Shown one piece after another: positions 23,606 to 30,711 of a DNA stretch of 37,739 bases. A program made the position numbers and the translations under genes. The stretch lies in the NCBI GenBank assembly GCA_902767565.1, contig CACXHY010000017.1, positions 1-37,739 on the forward strand, read 5' to 3'. This DNA comes from an uncultured Eubacteriales bacterium. GTDB lineage: Bacteria > Bacillota > Clostridia > Christensenellales > Aristaeellaceae. The notes below the pieces were generated by a model. It did not search any database, had not been told where the DNA came from, and saw nothing but the letters and a program-made list of their open reading frames with translations. Each line of letters opens with the position of its first letter. Within the stretch, counting starts at the first letter, position 1.

Positions 23606-24979
23606 ATGAGCGGTCTCAAGGTGCAAAGGATCCAGGTGTCCCGGCTGTTCGACAAGCTCAGCTACGACATCAGCTTCGACATTGGCGAGCCGGTGGCCAT
23701 CATCACGGCGCCCAACGGCTGCGGCAAGACGACCATGCTCAACATCCTGGCCTTCGTCCTGTCTCCGACCGGGGACAACGTCAAGGCCGTCGTCGGCGTC
23801 CCCTTCCGCAGCTTCCGGTGCTTCCTCTCCAACGGGAAGCAGCTGCTGCTGGAGCGGCTCGACGCCGCCGAGGCGGAGCGGCGGATGCGCGACATCCTGG
23901 CGCGTTCCCCCATGGATCCCGGCAGCATCGGAATGAAGCTCCTCCGGCGGGTGGGGGATTACCGGTATTCCGTCGAGGCGGACGGACAGACCGAGAGGGA
24001 GGTGTTCTTTTCGGACATCTTCGACGAGTATTACCGGAGCCTGATGGAGGGCGGCCTCGCGGGGAACGATCCCGACGGCCTGGAGGCCCTCGCGGACAGG
24101 GAGCCCCGGGAGCCCATCACCCGCTTCATGGAGAGAAGGCTCCGGGAGCTGCTGAAGGCCTGCGGCTGCGAGAAGCCCGTCAACTTCATCCGCGCCAGCC
24201 GGATCCAGCCCATCTCGATCCCGCCGGCCACCCCGCCCCGGGGCGTGATGGATGAGCGCGTCATCCTCAAGAGCCCGCTGGAATTCGCCTGCGAGCAGAT
24301 CGGCGCCGAGATCCGGGCGGCCACGGAACAGTACAGCCGGGCTGTCTCGCGGGCCAAGGACATGCTGCCCCGGATGTTCCTGGACGGCGAGGGCGGCGGC
24401 CTGGACGCCGAGCAGTTCCTCGAGGGCTGGCGGATCTACAGCGACGAGCTGCAGCGCCTCCAGGAGATGGGGCTGATCGCCCAGACGGACGACTTCACCC
24501 GGGGCAAGGACATCGCCAGCGTCTACGCCGACAAGGGGCAGTTCCTGTCCACCTATCTGGAGGCCTTCCGGGAAACGACCGAGCCCCTGCGGGACATCTA
24601 CGAGCGCCTGAAGCTGTTCAAGACCATCCTCGACGAGCGGAACGTCATCACGGGCAAGAAGGCGGTCTTCTCCCGCAGCGGCGTCTCCCTGGTGGCGGGC
24701 GGCCGCGAGATCCCGCTGGACACGCTCTCGTCGGGCGAGAAGCACGATTTCATCATGTTTTTCAACCTCATCTTCAACATCGCGCCCGACGGCCTGGTGC
24801 TGATCGACGAGCCGGAGATCTCCCTGCACATCGAGTGGCAGGAATCCTACCTCGACCACCTGATCTCCATCTGCTGCCTCAACGGGCTGCAGGCCGTGGT
24901 CGCCACACATTCCCCGAACATCATCAGCAGCCACTTCGACTGCATCGTGGAAAAGGGTGAGCTCGATGAACGGCAGTGA
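23606..24979 (+). CDS. ABC-type ATPase, AriA-like (PARIS-type defence ATPase)
   Basis: A 457-residue cytoplasmic ATPase of the AAA_15/AAA_21, OLD-like group: Walker A APNGCGKT at 35-42, signature LSSGEK at 374-379, Walker B LVLIDEP at 397-403, and H-loop THSPN near 434. The middle 250 residues form a helical insert. It has no nuclease domain itself. In PARIS, the ATPase AriA forms a cage that holds the DUF4435 effector AriB until a phage trigger frees it; this gene is followed by just such a partner with a 14-base overlap. ATG at 23606 is preferred over ATG 23600 because GGAGG lies seven bases away, not one. Other ATPase-TOPRIM systems (OLD, Gabija) remain possible but their partner domains differ. 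Confidence 0.82.
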   Translation: MSGLKVQRIQVSRLFDKLSYDISFDIGEPVAIITAPNGCGKTTMLNILAFVLSPTGDNVKAVVGVPFRSFRCFLSNGKQLLLERLDAAEAERRMRDILARSPMDPGSIGMKLLRRVGDYRYSVEADGQTEREVFFSDIFDEYYRSLMEGGLAGNDPDGLEALADREPREPITRFMERRLRELLKACGCEKPVNFIRASRIQPISIPPATPPRGVMDERVILKSPLEFACEQIGAEIRAATEQYSRAVSRAKDMLPRMFLDGEGGGLDAEQFLEGWRIYSDELQRLQEMGLIAQTDDFTRGKDIASVYADKGQFLSTYLEAFRETTEPLRDIYERLKLFKTILDERNVITGKKAVFSRSGVSLVAGGREIPLDTLSSGEKHDFIMFFNLIFNIAPDGLVLIDEPEISLHIEWQESYLDHLISICCLNGLQAVVATHSPNIISSHFDCIVEKGELDERQ

Positions 24980-25973
24980 AGTCACCCGGTACGCAAACCT
25001 GGCCCTCAGCACGCTCCAGCTGAAGGGCGATTACAGCGTGGCCGTCGGGCTGAAGAACCACGTGCTCATCGTGGAGGGCGCGACGGACGAGACCTTCATC
25101 GGCCAGATCCGGCACCCCGACGCCCGGTGCTACACGATCTCCAAACTGATCCGCGCCACCTCGGCGTTCGCCACCAAACCCGCGCCGCCCGTGAACAACA
25201 AGGAGCTGATCGTGGAGATCCTGAAGCGGCTGGTCCGGTCGCCGGAGTTCTTCGGCTTCCCCAAGGGCTCGGAAAAATGGCCCCTCTTCGGCATGGTGGA
25301 CAGGGATTACGACGAGCCCGGCCGCTTCGCCGAGATCCGGCACCTCTTCTTCACCGACACCCACGACCTCGAGACCATGATGCTCTCGACGGACGGCACG
25401 CTGCTGACGCGGCTGACCAACTGCCCCATCGACCCCGCCAACGTCAAAAAGGCCCTGTACCTGGCCTGCCAGCTGGCGCATTACAGGGTCGCCATTTACG
25501 GCGAGGGCACCCTCGACGTCAAACTGATGAACGAGCCCGACGGTTCGATCGCCTTCGAGCGGTTCACCGACGGCCTCCTGATCGACCCGAAGCGCCTCCT
25601 GGCCATGATCGGAGAGCGGCAGCCGAACGGCCCCTCCCGGGAAAAGCTGAACAAGGTCCTCCGGGCCGTCCTGCAGAAGATGAAGAAGTACGTCGACAAG
25701 GACGGCGTCTGGAAAAAGCCGTTCGAGACCTTCGAGGCGGACCGGCGGGACGAGTTCTGGCAGATCACCAACGGCCACGATATCCTCTCCGCGGTGCGCT
25801 TCGTCTGCCCGGACGCCGGGTCCCGGTTCTCCGACGCGGGGAGCTTCAGCCGGAACCGGGATTTCGAGTTCGCCCTGCAGGCCGTCTATGATTTCGATTG
25901 TTTCCGGAGCACGGACCTGTTCCGCCATCTGAGCGACAACGGCCTGGTGGTCACGGCGCGAAGGGTCATGTGA
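24966..25973 (+). CDS. DUF4435 (TOPRIM-like) protein, AriB-like effector
   Basis: A 335-residue protein with a TOPRIM-type metal site: VEGATDE with E37 after strand LIV, then GMVDRDYD with D112 and D114, then TDTHDLETMM around residues 130-139, a pattern typical of DUF4435. In PARIS the DUF4435 subunit AriB is a toxic nuclease, reported to attack tRNA. The C-terminal half is helical, with no known domain. ATG at 24966 follows AAAAGGG by about eight bases and overlaps the ATPase gene by 14 bases, so the two are coupled; a GTG three codons upstream is less likely. No other gene is in the operon. Family membership is fairly sure; the PARIS role is by pairing. Confidence 0.8.
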   Translation: MNGSEVTRYANLALSTLQLKGDYSVAVGLKNHVLIVEGATDETFIGQIRHPDARCYTISKLIRATSAFATKPAPPVNNKELIVEILKRLVRSPEFFGFPKGSEKWPLFGMVDRDYDEPGRFAEIRHLFFTDTHDLETMMLSTDGTLLTRLTNCPIDPANVKKALYLACQLAHYRVAIYGEGTLDVKLMNEPDGSIAFERFTDGLLIDPKRLLAMIGERQPNGPSREKLNKVLRAVLQKMKKYVDKDGVWKKPFETFEADRRDEFWQITNGHDILSAVRFVCPDAGSRFSDAGSFSRNRDFEFALQAVYDFDCFRSTDLFRHLSDNGLVVTARRVM

Positions 25974-26013
25974 TGGGTTTGGCCGCCTGCGCTGTGCGGT
26001 CCGCGTTCCGCGT

Positions 26014-26117
26014 TCCCGATCCCGAACGCCCCATCCCCCCTGCCCCCCTTCCCGAGGGAAGGGGGGAGAAACCAAAGAACGCCGGGGGACGCTTTCGTCC
26101 CCGAAAGCGTCCCCCGG
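26014..26117 (-). repeat. Hairpin module (inverted copy)
   Basis: On the minus strand: hairpin GGGGGACGCTTTCG / CGAAAGCGTCCCCC (26082-26117), hairpin CCCCCTTCCC-TC-GGGAAGGGGG, then a GGGGGGATGGGGCG box. From 26118 to 26288 no gene is visible; short repeats GAATTCAGAATGC and GCATTCTGCATTC and a partial leader CCTTTCGAGGGGGTCC (minus strand) fill it. Confidence 0.75.
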
Positions 26118-26288
26118 ACCAAACCCAATGCAGAATTCAGAATGCGGAATTCAGAATGACAGTTGCTTTGCTGCCCGTGATGAGCGGGATCGCCCCGGAC
26201 CCCCTCGAAAGGCGCAGGCCGCGCGGCCCTCTCCGATAGCATCGAAGTGACCGGCATTCTGCATTCTGCATTCTTCGTTCTTCGTTCT

Positions 26289-26702
26289 TCATTCCCCATT
26301 CCGCATCCTGACGATCGCCTCCGCCCGGGCCGCCATGCCGGGGTCGCGCCTGTCCATGGGGATCCAGCGGTCCGCCGCGCCGTGCGCCTCCAGGACGCGG
26401 CGCTCGGACCAGAGCAGGCCGTCGTCCAGCCACAGGAAGGACTCCGAAAAGTCGATGGCCTCGGTCTTCAGGGTGTTCCAGTCCGTGGGCAGGACCTCCC
26501 GGCACAGCCGATCCGCCAGCGCGTCCGGCAGCTTGCCTCGCAGCCACTCCTCCGTGCGGTCCGCCCCGCCCCGGCAGTGGGTCGTCAGCCAGTACACCTT
26601 CCCGGGGAAGCGGTCCAGCAGCAGGGTCAGCAGCGACGCCACGTCCCCGGCGGGAGAGGCCGTGCCGAGGATCACGCCGTCGATGTCCAGATAGATCTTC
26701 AT
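26289..26702 (-). CDS. Small HAD-like phosphatase
   Basis: A 137-residue protein of the haloacid dehalogenase superfamily. Motif I is YLDIDGVI with D6 and D8, motif II is the threonine pair in YWLTTHC near 40-41, and motif IV is WLDDGL with D93 and D94. The size leaves room for only a minimal cap, as in small phosphatases of unknown substrate. ATG at 26702 follows an extended purine ribosome site (GGAGGGAGGGAAGGG). It is transcribed leftward, after the terminator of the pilus cluster, and seems to be a separate unit. Confidence 0.83.
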   Translation of the reverse strand: MKIYLDIDGVILGTASPAGDVASLLTLLLDRFPGKVYWLTTHCRGGADRTEEWLRGKLPDALADRLCREVLPTDWNTLKTEAIDFSESFLWLDDGLLWSERRVLEAHGAADRWIPMDRRDPGMAARAEAIVRMRNGE

Positions 26703-26744
26703 GGCCCTTCCCTCCCTCCGGCCGCTTTCCGTTCCCCGCACCGA

Positions 26745-26790
26745 CAAACCCCCGCAGGCGCCGTGCCCGCGAGGGTTTTTCGTCTCCGCC
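26745..26790 (-). terminator. Terminator at the end of the pilus cluster
   Basis: An interrupted stem (AAACCC/GGGTTT flanks with CGCGGGC-type core) has a T-rich run on both strands, TTTTT on the plus side and GGGTTTGT on the minus side. It lies just past the small membrane protein gene and before the HAD gene. Confidence 0.5.
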
Positions 26791-26800
26791 CGATGCCGCG

Positions 26801-27082
26801 TCAGCCGCGCATCCTTTCGTCGTGCAGGTCCTTGGTGTGGGCCGCGATGCGGGACAGCAGGTAGTTGTTGTCCTTGGTCTTCTCGACCATCTCGCCGAAG
26901 CCGTACAGCGCCAGGCCGCTGACCCAGGCCAGCGCCAGCCCGCCCGCGATGCAGGCGACGCCGGGGAGGGTGCCTCCCCGCCCGCTGATGAAGACGTATC
27001 CGCCGGCGATCCCCGCCGCCGCGAAGATCGCCGCCAGGATGTAGGCGGTCACCTTGAGTTTCTTGCCGGAATGATGGAACAT
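26801..27082 (-). CDS. Small two-helix membrane protein
   Basis: A 93-residue protein that I cannot assign to a family. After a basic start (MFHHSGKKLKVTAY) come two hydrophobic segments, about residues 12-33 (AYILAAIFAAAGIAGGYVF) and 42-63 (VACIAGGLALAWVSGLALYG), then a charged helix (EMVEKTKDNNYLLSRIAAHT) that faces the cytoplasm by the positive-inside rule. ATG at 27082 has AGGAGG eight bases upstream. It follows pilT by 42 bases on the same strand and ends the cluster, so it may serve the pilus machine, but nothing else indicates that. Confidence 0.75.
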   Translation of the reverse strand: MFHHSGKKLKVTAYILAAIFAAAGIAGGYVFISGRGGTLPGVACIAGGLALAWVSGLALYGFGEMVEKTKDNNYLLSRIAAHTKDLHDERMRG

Positions 27083-27124
27083 GTCTGTGCCTCCTGTATA
27101 TATCATCGGCCGAGGGCCGTGGGA

Positions 27125-28177
27125 TCAGATGCGTTTGGCCAGGGTCTCCGCGTTGGCGGCGTAGGCCAGGGCGATATCCCGGGTGATGCGCTTTTCCCGC
27201 ACCAGCCGGGCCAGCTCCGCGTCCATGGACATCATGGTCCTGTCGCTGCCGCCGTAGATGGCGTTGTCGATCTGGTGGGTGCGCCCGTCGCGGATCATGT
27301 TCTGGATGGCGGGGTTCACCGTCATCACCTCGAAGACCGCCGCGCGGCCCCCGTCCGCCGTGGGCACCAGGCGCTGGGAGACCACCGCCTTCAGCACCAT
27401 GGAGAGCTGCACACGGATCTGCACCTGCTGTTCCGCCGGGAAGGTGTCGATCATGCGGTCCACGGTCTTGGCCGCGCCGATGGTGTGCAGGGAGGAGAGG
27501 AGCAGGTGCCCGGTCTCCGCCGCGGTGATGGCCGTGCGGATGGTGTCCAGGTCCCGCATCTCACCCAGCATGATGACATCCGGCGCCTGCCGCAGGGCCG
27601 CCCGCAGCGCCCGCCCGAAGGTGGCGGCGTCGTTGGGCACCTCTCGCTGGCTGACGATGGAGCGCTTGTGCCGGTGCAGGTATTCGATGGGATCCTCGAT
27701 GGTGACGATGTGGCTCTGCCGCTCGGTGTTGATCCTGTCCACGATGCAGGCCAGGGTGGTGCTCTTGCCGCTGCCCGCCGGGCCGGTGATCAGCACCATG
27801 CCGCTGCGCTGGGAGGCCAGCTCCATCACCAGGGGCGGAATGCCCATGGCGGCGGGATCGGGCAGGTCAAAGTTCACGATGCGGCAGATGGCCGCCACGG
27901 AGCCGCGCTGCTTGTAGGCGTTGCAGCGGAAGCGGCTGACCTGCAGGATGGCGAAGGAAAAATCGTCGTCCCCCTCCCGGTCGAGGCTGGCGTAGTCCCG
28001 GTGAGCCAGCTCGTACATCTGGCGGACGAGATCCTCGGTGTCCTCGGGCAGCAGCCGGCCCTCGGTCAGGGGCTGCATGACGGCGTTGACCTTGACGGTG
28101 ACCCCGGTGCCCGGAACGATGAAGACATCGCTTCCTCCGAGGGAGACCGCTTTCCGGAGCAGTTCAACAAGATCCAT
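27125..28177 (-). CDS. pilT: PilT, type IV pilus retraction ATPase
   Basis: A 350-residue hexameric ATPase that drives pilus disassembly at the inner face of the membrane. It has an N-terminal PAS-like domain, Walker A GPAGSGKST at 132-140, the Asp box VTIEDPIEY at 158-166, Walker B VIMLGEMRD at 201-209, and the His box HLLLSSLHT at 224-232. AIQNMIRDGR near 289 is a variant of the AIRNLIRE motif that marks retraction ATPases and separates PilT from PilB. ATG at 28177 has AGGAGG about 11 bases upstream. It is the only pilus ATPase in the window. A repeat-filled gap of 326 bases separates it from the pilin-like genes. Confidence 0.95.
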   Translation of the reverse strand: MDLVELLRKAVSLGGSDVFIVPGTGVTVKVNAVMQPLTEGRLLPEDTEDLVRQMYELAHRDYASLDREGDDDFSFAILQVSRFRCNAYKQRGSVAAICRIVNFDLPDPAAMGIPPLVMELASQRSGMVLITGPAGSGKSTTLACIVDRINTERQSHIVTIEDPIEYLHRHKRSIVSQREVPNDAATFGRALRAALRQAPDVIMLGEMRDLDTIRTAITAAETGHLLLSSLHTIGAAKTVDRMIDTFPAEQQVQIRVQLSMVLKAVVSQRLVPTADGGRAAVFEVMTVNPAIQNMIRDGRTHQIDNAIYGGSDRTMMSMDAELARLVREKRITRDIALAYAANAETLAKRI

Positions 28178-28245
28178 GGGTGTGTGTTCCTCCTGTCAGT
28201 GGGGTGAGGATCATTGTGAAAAACGGGATCCGGGCAGGCTGAGTT

Positions 28246-28361
28246 CCTTCCTCACAAGGGGATTTCGCTGCCTGCGGGCAGCGACCAGGGGGCAGAGGCC
28301 GGCGCCGCCGGTGGCGGATGAAGCCGGCCGGAAGCCCGGTGAGCCACAAGCCATCGCAGAT
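28246..28361 (+). repeat. 81-bp core repeat with adjoining hairpin, copy 1
   Basis: GCGACCAGGGGGCAGAGGCC to CCATCGCAGAT at 28281-28361 matches 37659-37739 at 79 of 81 positions by eye. Immediately upstream is hairpin CGCTGCC-TGC-GGGCAGCG. The remaining bases up to 28503, between pilT and the next gene, show another small hairpin (CTGCC-TCTTC-GGGCAG) and no gene. Confidence 0.82.
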
Positions 28362-28503
28362 GGCGCCGATTGCGAACCGAGGACTTGCGATCGCCCTGGA
28401 CCTTCGCCTGCCTCTTCGGGCAGCGTTTCGGTTCAGCCAAGTGAAGCTGCCGAACTTCTTCCGGTTTCGGCTCACCATTCAAATCCTGAATTCTGGATTC
28501 CCC

Positions 28504-28968
28504 TCATTCTTCCTCCTCAAACACCGCCGTTTCCGTCTCCGCACCGGCGATCTCCGAGGTGAGGCTGTGCTTTGTCCAGACCGCCCGGGGGGCGCTCCCC
28601 AGGGGGGCGATCTCCAGGGCGCAGGAGAGGGTGCGGGCGCCGTCGGTCTCCCGCCAGACGAGGGTGCGGCCCTCCAGCGCGACCTCCTCCGGCAGCGCGG
28701 CCTCCACCGCCTCCAGATAGGCGTCATCGTCCCCGGCGTCCTCCCCGCAGCGGGCCAGCAGGGCGTCCAGCCCGGCCCGGCGGATCTCCGCCTGCTCGTT
28801 CAGCGCGTAAACAGCCTCCGCGACCCTCGCGCCGCGGTCGGAGAGGTTCAGGTCGCTGCGCGCGGTCATCAGCGAGAGCATGGCCAGCACCGCGAGGCTC
28901 AGCACCACGAAGATCAGGATCAGCGAGGCCGCGCCGGGCCCCAGGCTGATGCTGCTTTTCTTTTTCAC
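28504..28968 (-). CDS. PilX/GspK-like minor pilin candidate
   Basis: A 154-residue protein with a short basic start, then GPGAASLILIFVVLSLAVLA, a pilin-like N-terminal helix that begins after a glycine. Residue 5 of the presumed mature form is not Glu, as is usual in GspK/PilX-type tip pilins. The rest is a long helix (AEAVYALNEQAEIRRAG) and a beta-rich end. ATG at 28968 overlaps the stop of the pilin gene before it by four bases. Function is inferred from this and from the position in the cluster; similarity to a named family is weak. Its acidic tail ends FEEEE. Confidence 0.68.
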   Translation of the reverse strand: MKKKSSISLGPGAASLILIFVVLSLAVLAMLSLMTARSDLNLSDRGARVAEAVYALNEQAEIRRAGLDALLARCGEDAGDDDAYLEAVEAALPEEVALEGRTLVWRETDGARTLSCALEIAPLGSAPRAVWTKHSLTSEIAGAETETAVFEEEE

Positions 28969-29378
28969 GGGCTCACCTCCCGATAACGGGCCGCCGGCAG
29001 GGTCAGCAGGGGCTCCTTCTCCGCGCCGTACACCGTCACGGTGCAGCGCAGGAGGGTGCCGGCAGGCTGCGGTTCCTCCCCGGTGACGACGGTGAACCGC
29101 AGGCCGTCCCTCTCCAGGAACCAGGTGACGGGCCGCACGCCGGTCGCCGCGGCGGCGAAGCCCATGGCCGCCAGCGCGGCTTCGGGATCCTCCGCGGCGC
29201 TGAGCCGGTCCGCGATATCCTGGGCCATGGCCGTGGCGTCGGCCAGGGCCTCGGCCCGGTCGTCAAGATTGCGGGCCTTGGAGAAGACCTGCAGCAGAAC
29301 GATGGCGGAAAGCATGAAGAACAGGACCACGATCAGCAGCTCCACCAACAGGGCGTTGCTGCGGTTTCCGGACCTCAC
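28965..29378 (-). CDS. Type IV pilin-like protein with Glu5 and unusual -1 residue
   Basis: A 137-residue protein. The N-terminus RSGNRSNALLVELLIVVLFF has the type IV pilin pattern: short charged leader, then a long hydrophobic helix with Glu at position 5 of the mature protein. The residue before the cleavage point would be Asn, where prepilin peptidase normally needs Gly, so processing is doubtful. The C-terminal part is a beta-rich domain (LRFTVVTGEE, GTLLRCTVTVYG). GTG at 29378 is the start, with AAGGAGG nine bases upstream and a 4-base overlap (GTGA) with the DUF4860 gene stop. Longer starts upstream would lie wholly inside the neighbour gene. Confidence 0.78.
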   Translation of the reverse strand: MRSGNRSNALLVELLIVVLFFMLSAIVLLQVFSKARNLDDRAEALADATAMAQDIADRLSAAEDPEAALAAMGFAAAATGVRPVTWFLERDGLRFTVVTGEEPQPAGTLLRCTVTVYGAEKEPLLTLPAARYREVSP

Positions 29379-30361
29379 GGCGCTGTCCCTCCTTCCGCGG
29401 ACACGGCGCGCAGGGCGACGTGGAACTCCAGCCAGCTCTCGTCGGGCATCCGGATGCGGACGGTGGCCAGCTCGCCCTCCCGGGTCATCTCCAGGGCCAG
29501 GGCCTCGCAGATGGGTTCTCCCCAATCGGGCTCGAAGGGCTCGCCGCTCTCCTGGGTGCTCTCGCAGAGCATGCCGTTCCAGACGAAAAGCCGGGTGGCC
29601 CGGGTCTCGCTCTGGTCGGCGGGATGATACACGGCGACGGTCTCCACCCCGTCAAAGGCTTCGGCGCGGACCACCGCCGGGTCGGCCTCGGCCTCGATCG
29701 TCATCACGCTGCCGGAAAGGCTCACCCGCATGCTGTCGGCGGCGCAGAGGACGTCGCCCGCGGAGGGATCGAAGCCTTCCTCCGTCACGTTCTGCCGCAT
29801 GAGCGCGCCGTCCCACACATAGAGCCGGTCGTCCTCGCCGGTGCCGTAGATCTCCACGGCGGCGCAGTCCACCCCCTCCTCCGTCTTCGCGGAGAGGAGG
29901 CTGTAGTCCCCGTCCACCAGGATCGTGACGGTGAGCGCCGTACCCTCCCGGGTCGCCGTGAAGATCGGCGCGCCGTCGGGATCGGGCATGTGCACATAGC
30001 ACAGGGGTTCGCCGTCCTCCGGGTCAAAGGCCTCCCGCACATCGCTCATCAGGCGGTACAGGCGCCCGTTGTACACATAATAGCGGGTCACATAGGTATA
30101 GGTGTGGCCGATGGCGATGGTGTCCACCCCGTCCACGGTCTCGAAGCGGATGGCATCGGTCTCGTCAAAGCCCCGGAGCTTGCCCCGGATGCAGGCGGCG
30201 GCGATGCGCTCGTTGCCGTGCATGCCGGAGCGGTCCACCGTCTCCCGGTAGGCCCGCACGCCCAGCACCACCATCACCGTGGCGAACAGGGCAAAGATCC
30301 CCAGCAGCAGGAAGACGAACACGCCCGAAATGGAGTGGGCGGAAGCGCGGTTCTTGCTCAC
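29375..30361 (-). CDS. DUF4860-type protein with three internal repeats
   Basis: A 328-residue protein, one N-terminal membrane helix (SISGVFVFLLLGIFALFATV) and an outer domain made of three related units. Each unit has the plan RxxVxxGxLxx...FxPxxGxxLC: RYYVYNGRLYRLMSD, RLYVWDGALMRQNV and RLFVWNGMLCEST, each followed by GE/GD and a pair of beta strands. This resembles DUF4860, found next to pilus genes in Clostridia; its role is unknown. GTG at 30361 overlaps the previous stop as GTGA, and its own stop overlaps the next gene the same way, so all three are coupled. A minor pilin role is plausible but unproven. Confidence 0.78.
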   Translation of the reverse strand: MSKNRASAHSISGVFVFLLLGIFALFATVMVVLGVRAYRETVDRSGMHGNERIAAACIRGKLRGFDETDAIRFETVDGVDTIAIGHTYTYVTRYYVYNGRLYRLMSDVREAFDPEDGEPLCYVHMPDPDGAPIFTATREGTALTVTILVDGDYSLLSAKTEEGVDCAAVEIYGTGEDDRLYVWDGALMRQNVTEEGFDPSAGDVLCAADSMRVSLSGSVMTIEAEADPAVVRAEAFDGVETVAVYHPADQSETRATRLFVWNGMLCESTQESGEPFEPDWGEPICEALALEMTREGELATVRIRMPDESWLEFHVALRAVSAEGGTAP

Positions 30362-30666
30362 GGCGCACCCGACCCCCTCTCGCGCACCACGATCGTGGGC
30401 AGGATGTTGCTGCCCAGATCGCGGTCGTAAAAGACCACGTAGCGGTCCTCGTCATAGGCCAGCTGATAGTGCTCCCGCAGATAGGCCAGGTCCTTGGGGT
30501 ACGCGCCCTCCACGGCATAGCAGGTGACGGCGGCGTCGCGGATGGCCCGCGTCACCACCTCGGCTTCCGCGCCTTTCTGCCGTCCGCCGATGTGGGTGAC
30601 CAGCAGCACGGCCGCCGCCAGCACCGCGGCGATCAGCGCGATCTTCAGGATATCCTTCCGGCTCAT
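30358..30666 (-). CDS. Small membrane-anchored pilin-like protein
   Basis: A 102-residue protein: short basic start MSRKDILKIA, one hydrophobic helix (LIAAVLAAAVLLVTHIGG), then an alpha-helix (VVTRAIRDAAVTCYAVEGAY) and YPKDLAYLREHY, a segment like the YPxxLxxL turn after the N-terminal helix of type II secretion pseudopilins. The typical cleavable leader and Glu5 are absent. ATG at 30666 has GAAGGGAGGG seven bases upstream. It follows pilC by 45 bases and overlaps the DUF4860 gene by four bases. A structural part in the pilus or its assembly is likely from context. Confidence 0.72.
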   Translation of the reverse strand: MSRKDILKIALIAAVLAAAVLLVTHIGGRQKGAEAEVVTRAIRDAAVTCYAVEGAYPKDLAYLREHYQLAYDEDRYVVFYDRDLGSNILPTIVVRERGSGAP

Positions 30667-30711
30667 CGGCTTCCCTCCCTTCGCCTTCCTTCGATCCGTC
30701 CCGGGGATGGA

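Noticed and set aside
23606-25973. Gabija or classical OLD system
   Set aside because: Gabija needs a UvrD-like helicase partner and OLD carries TOPRIM on the same chain; here a separate DUF4435-type protein is the partner.
26822-28207. 461-codon plus-strand frame over pilT
   Set aside because: Antisense to pilT, which has all ATPase motifs and a good ribosome site.
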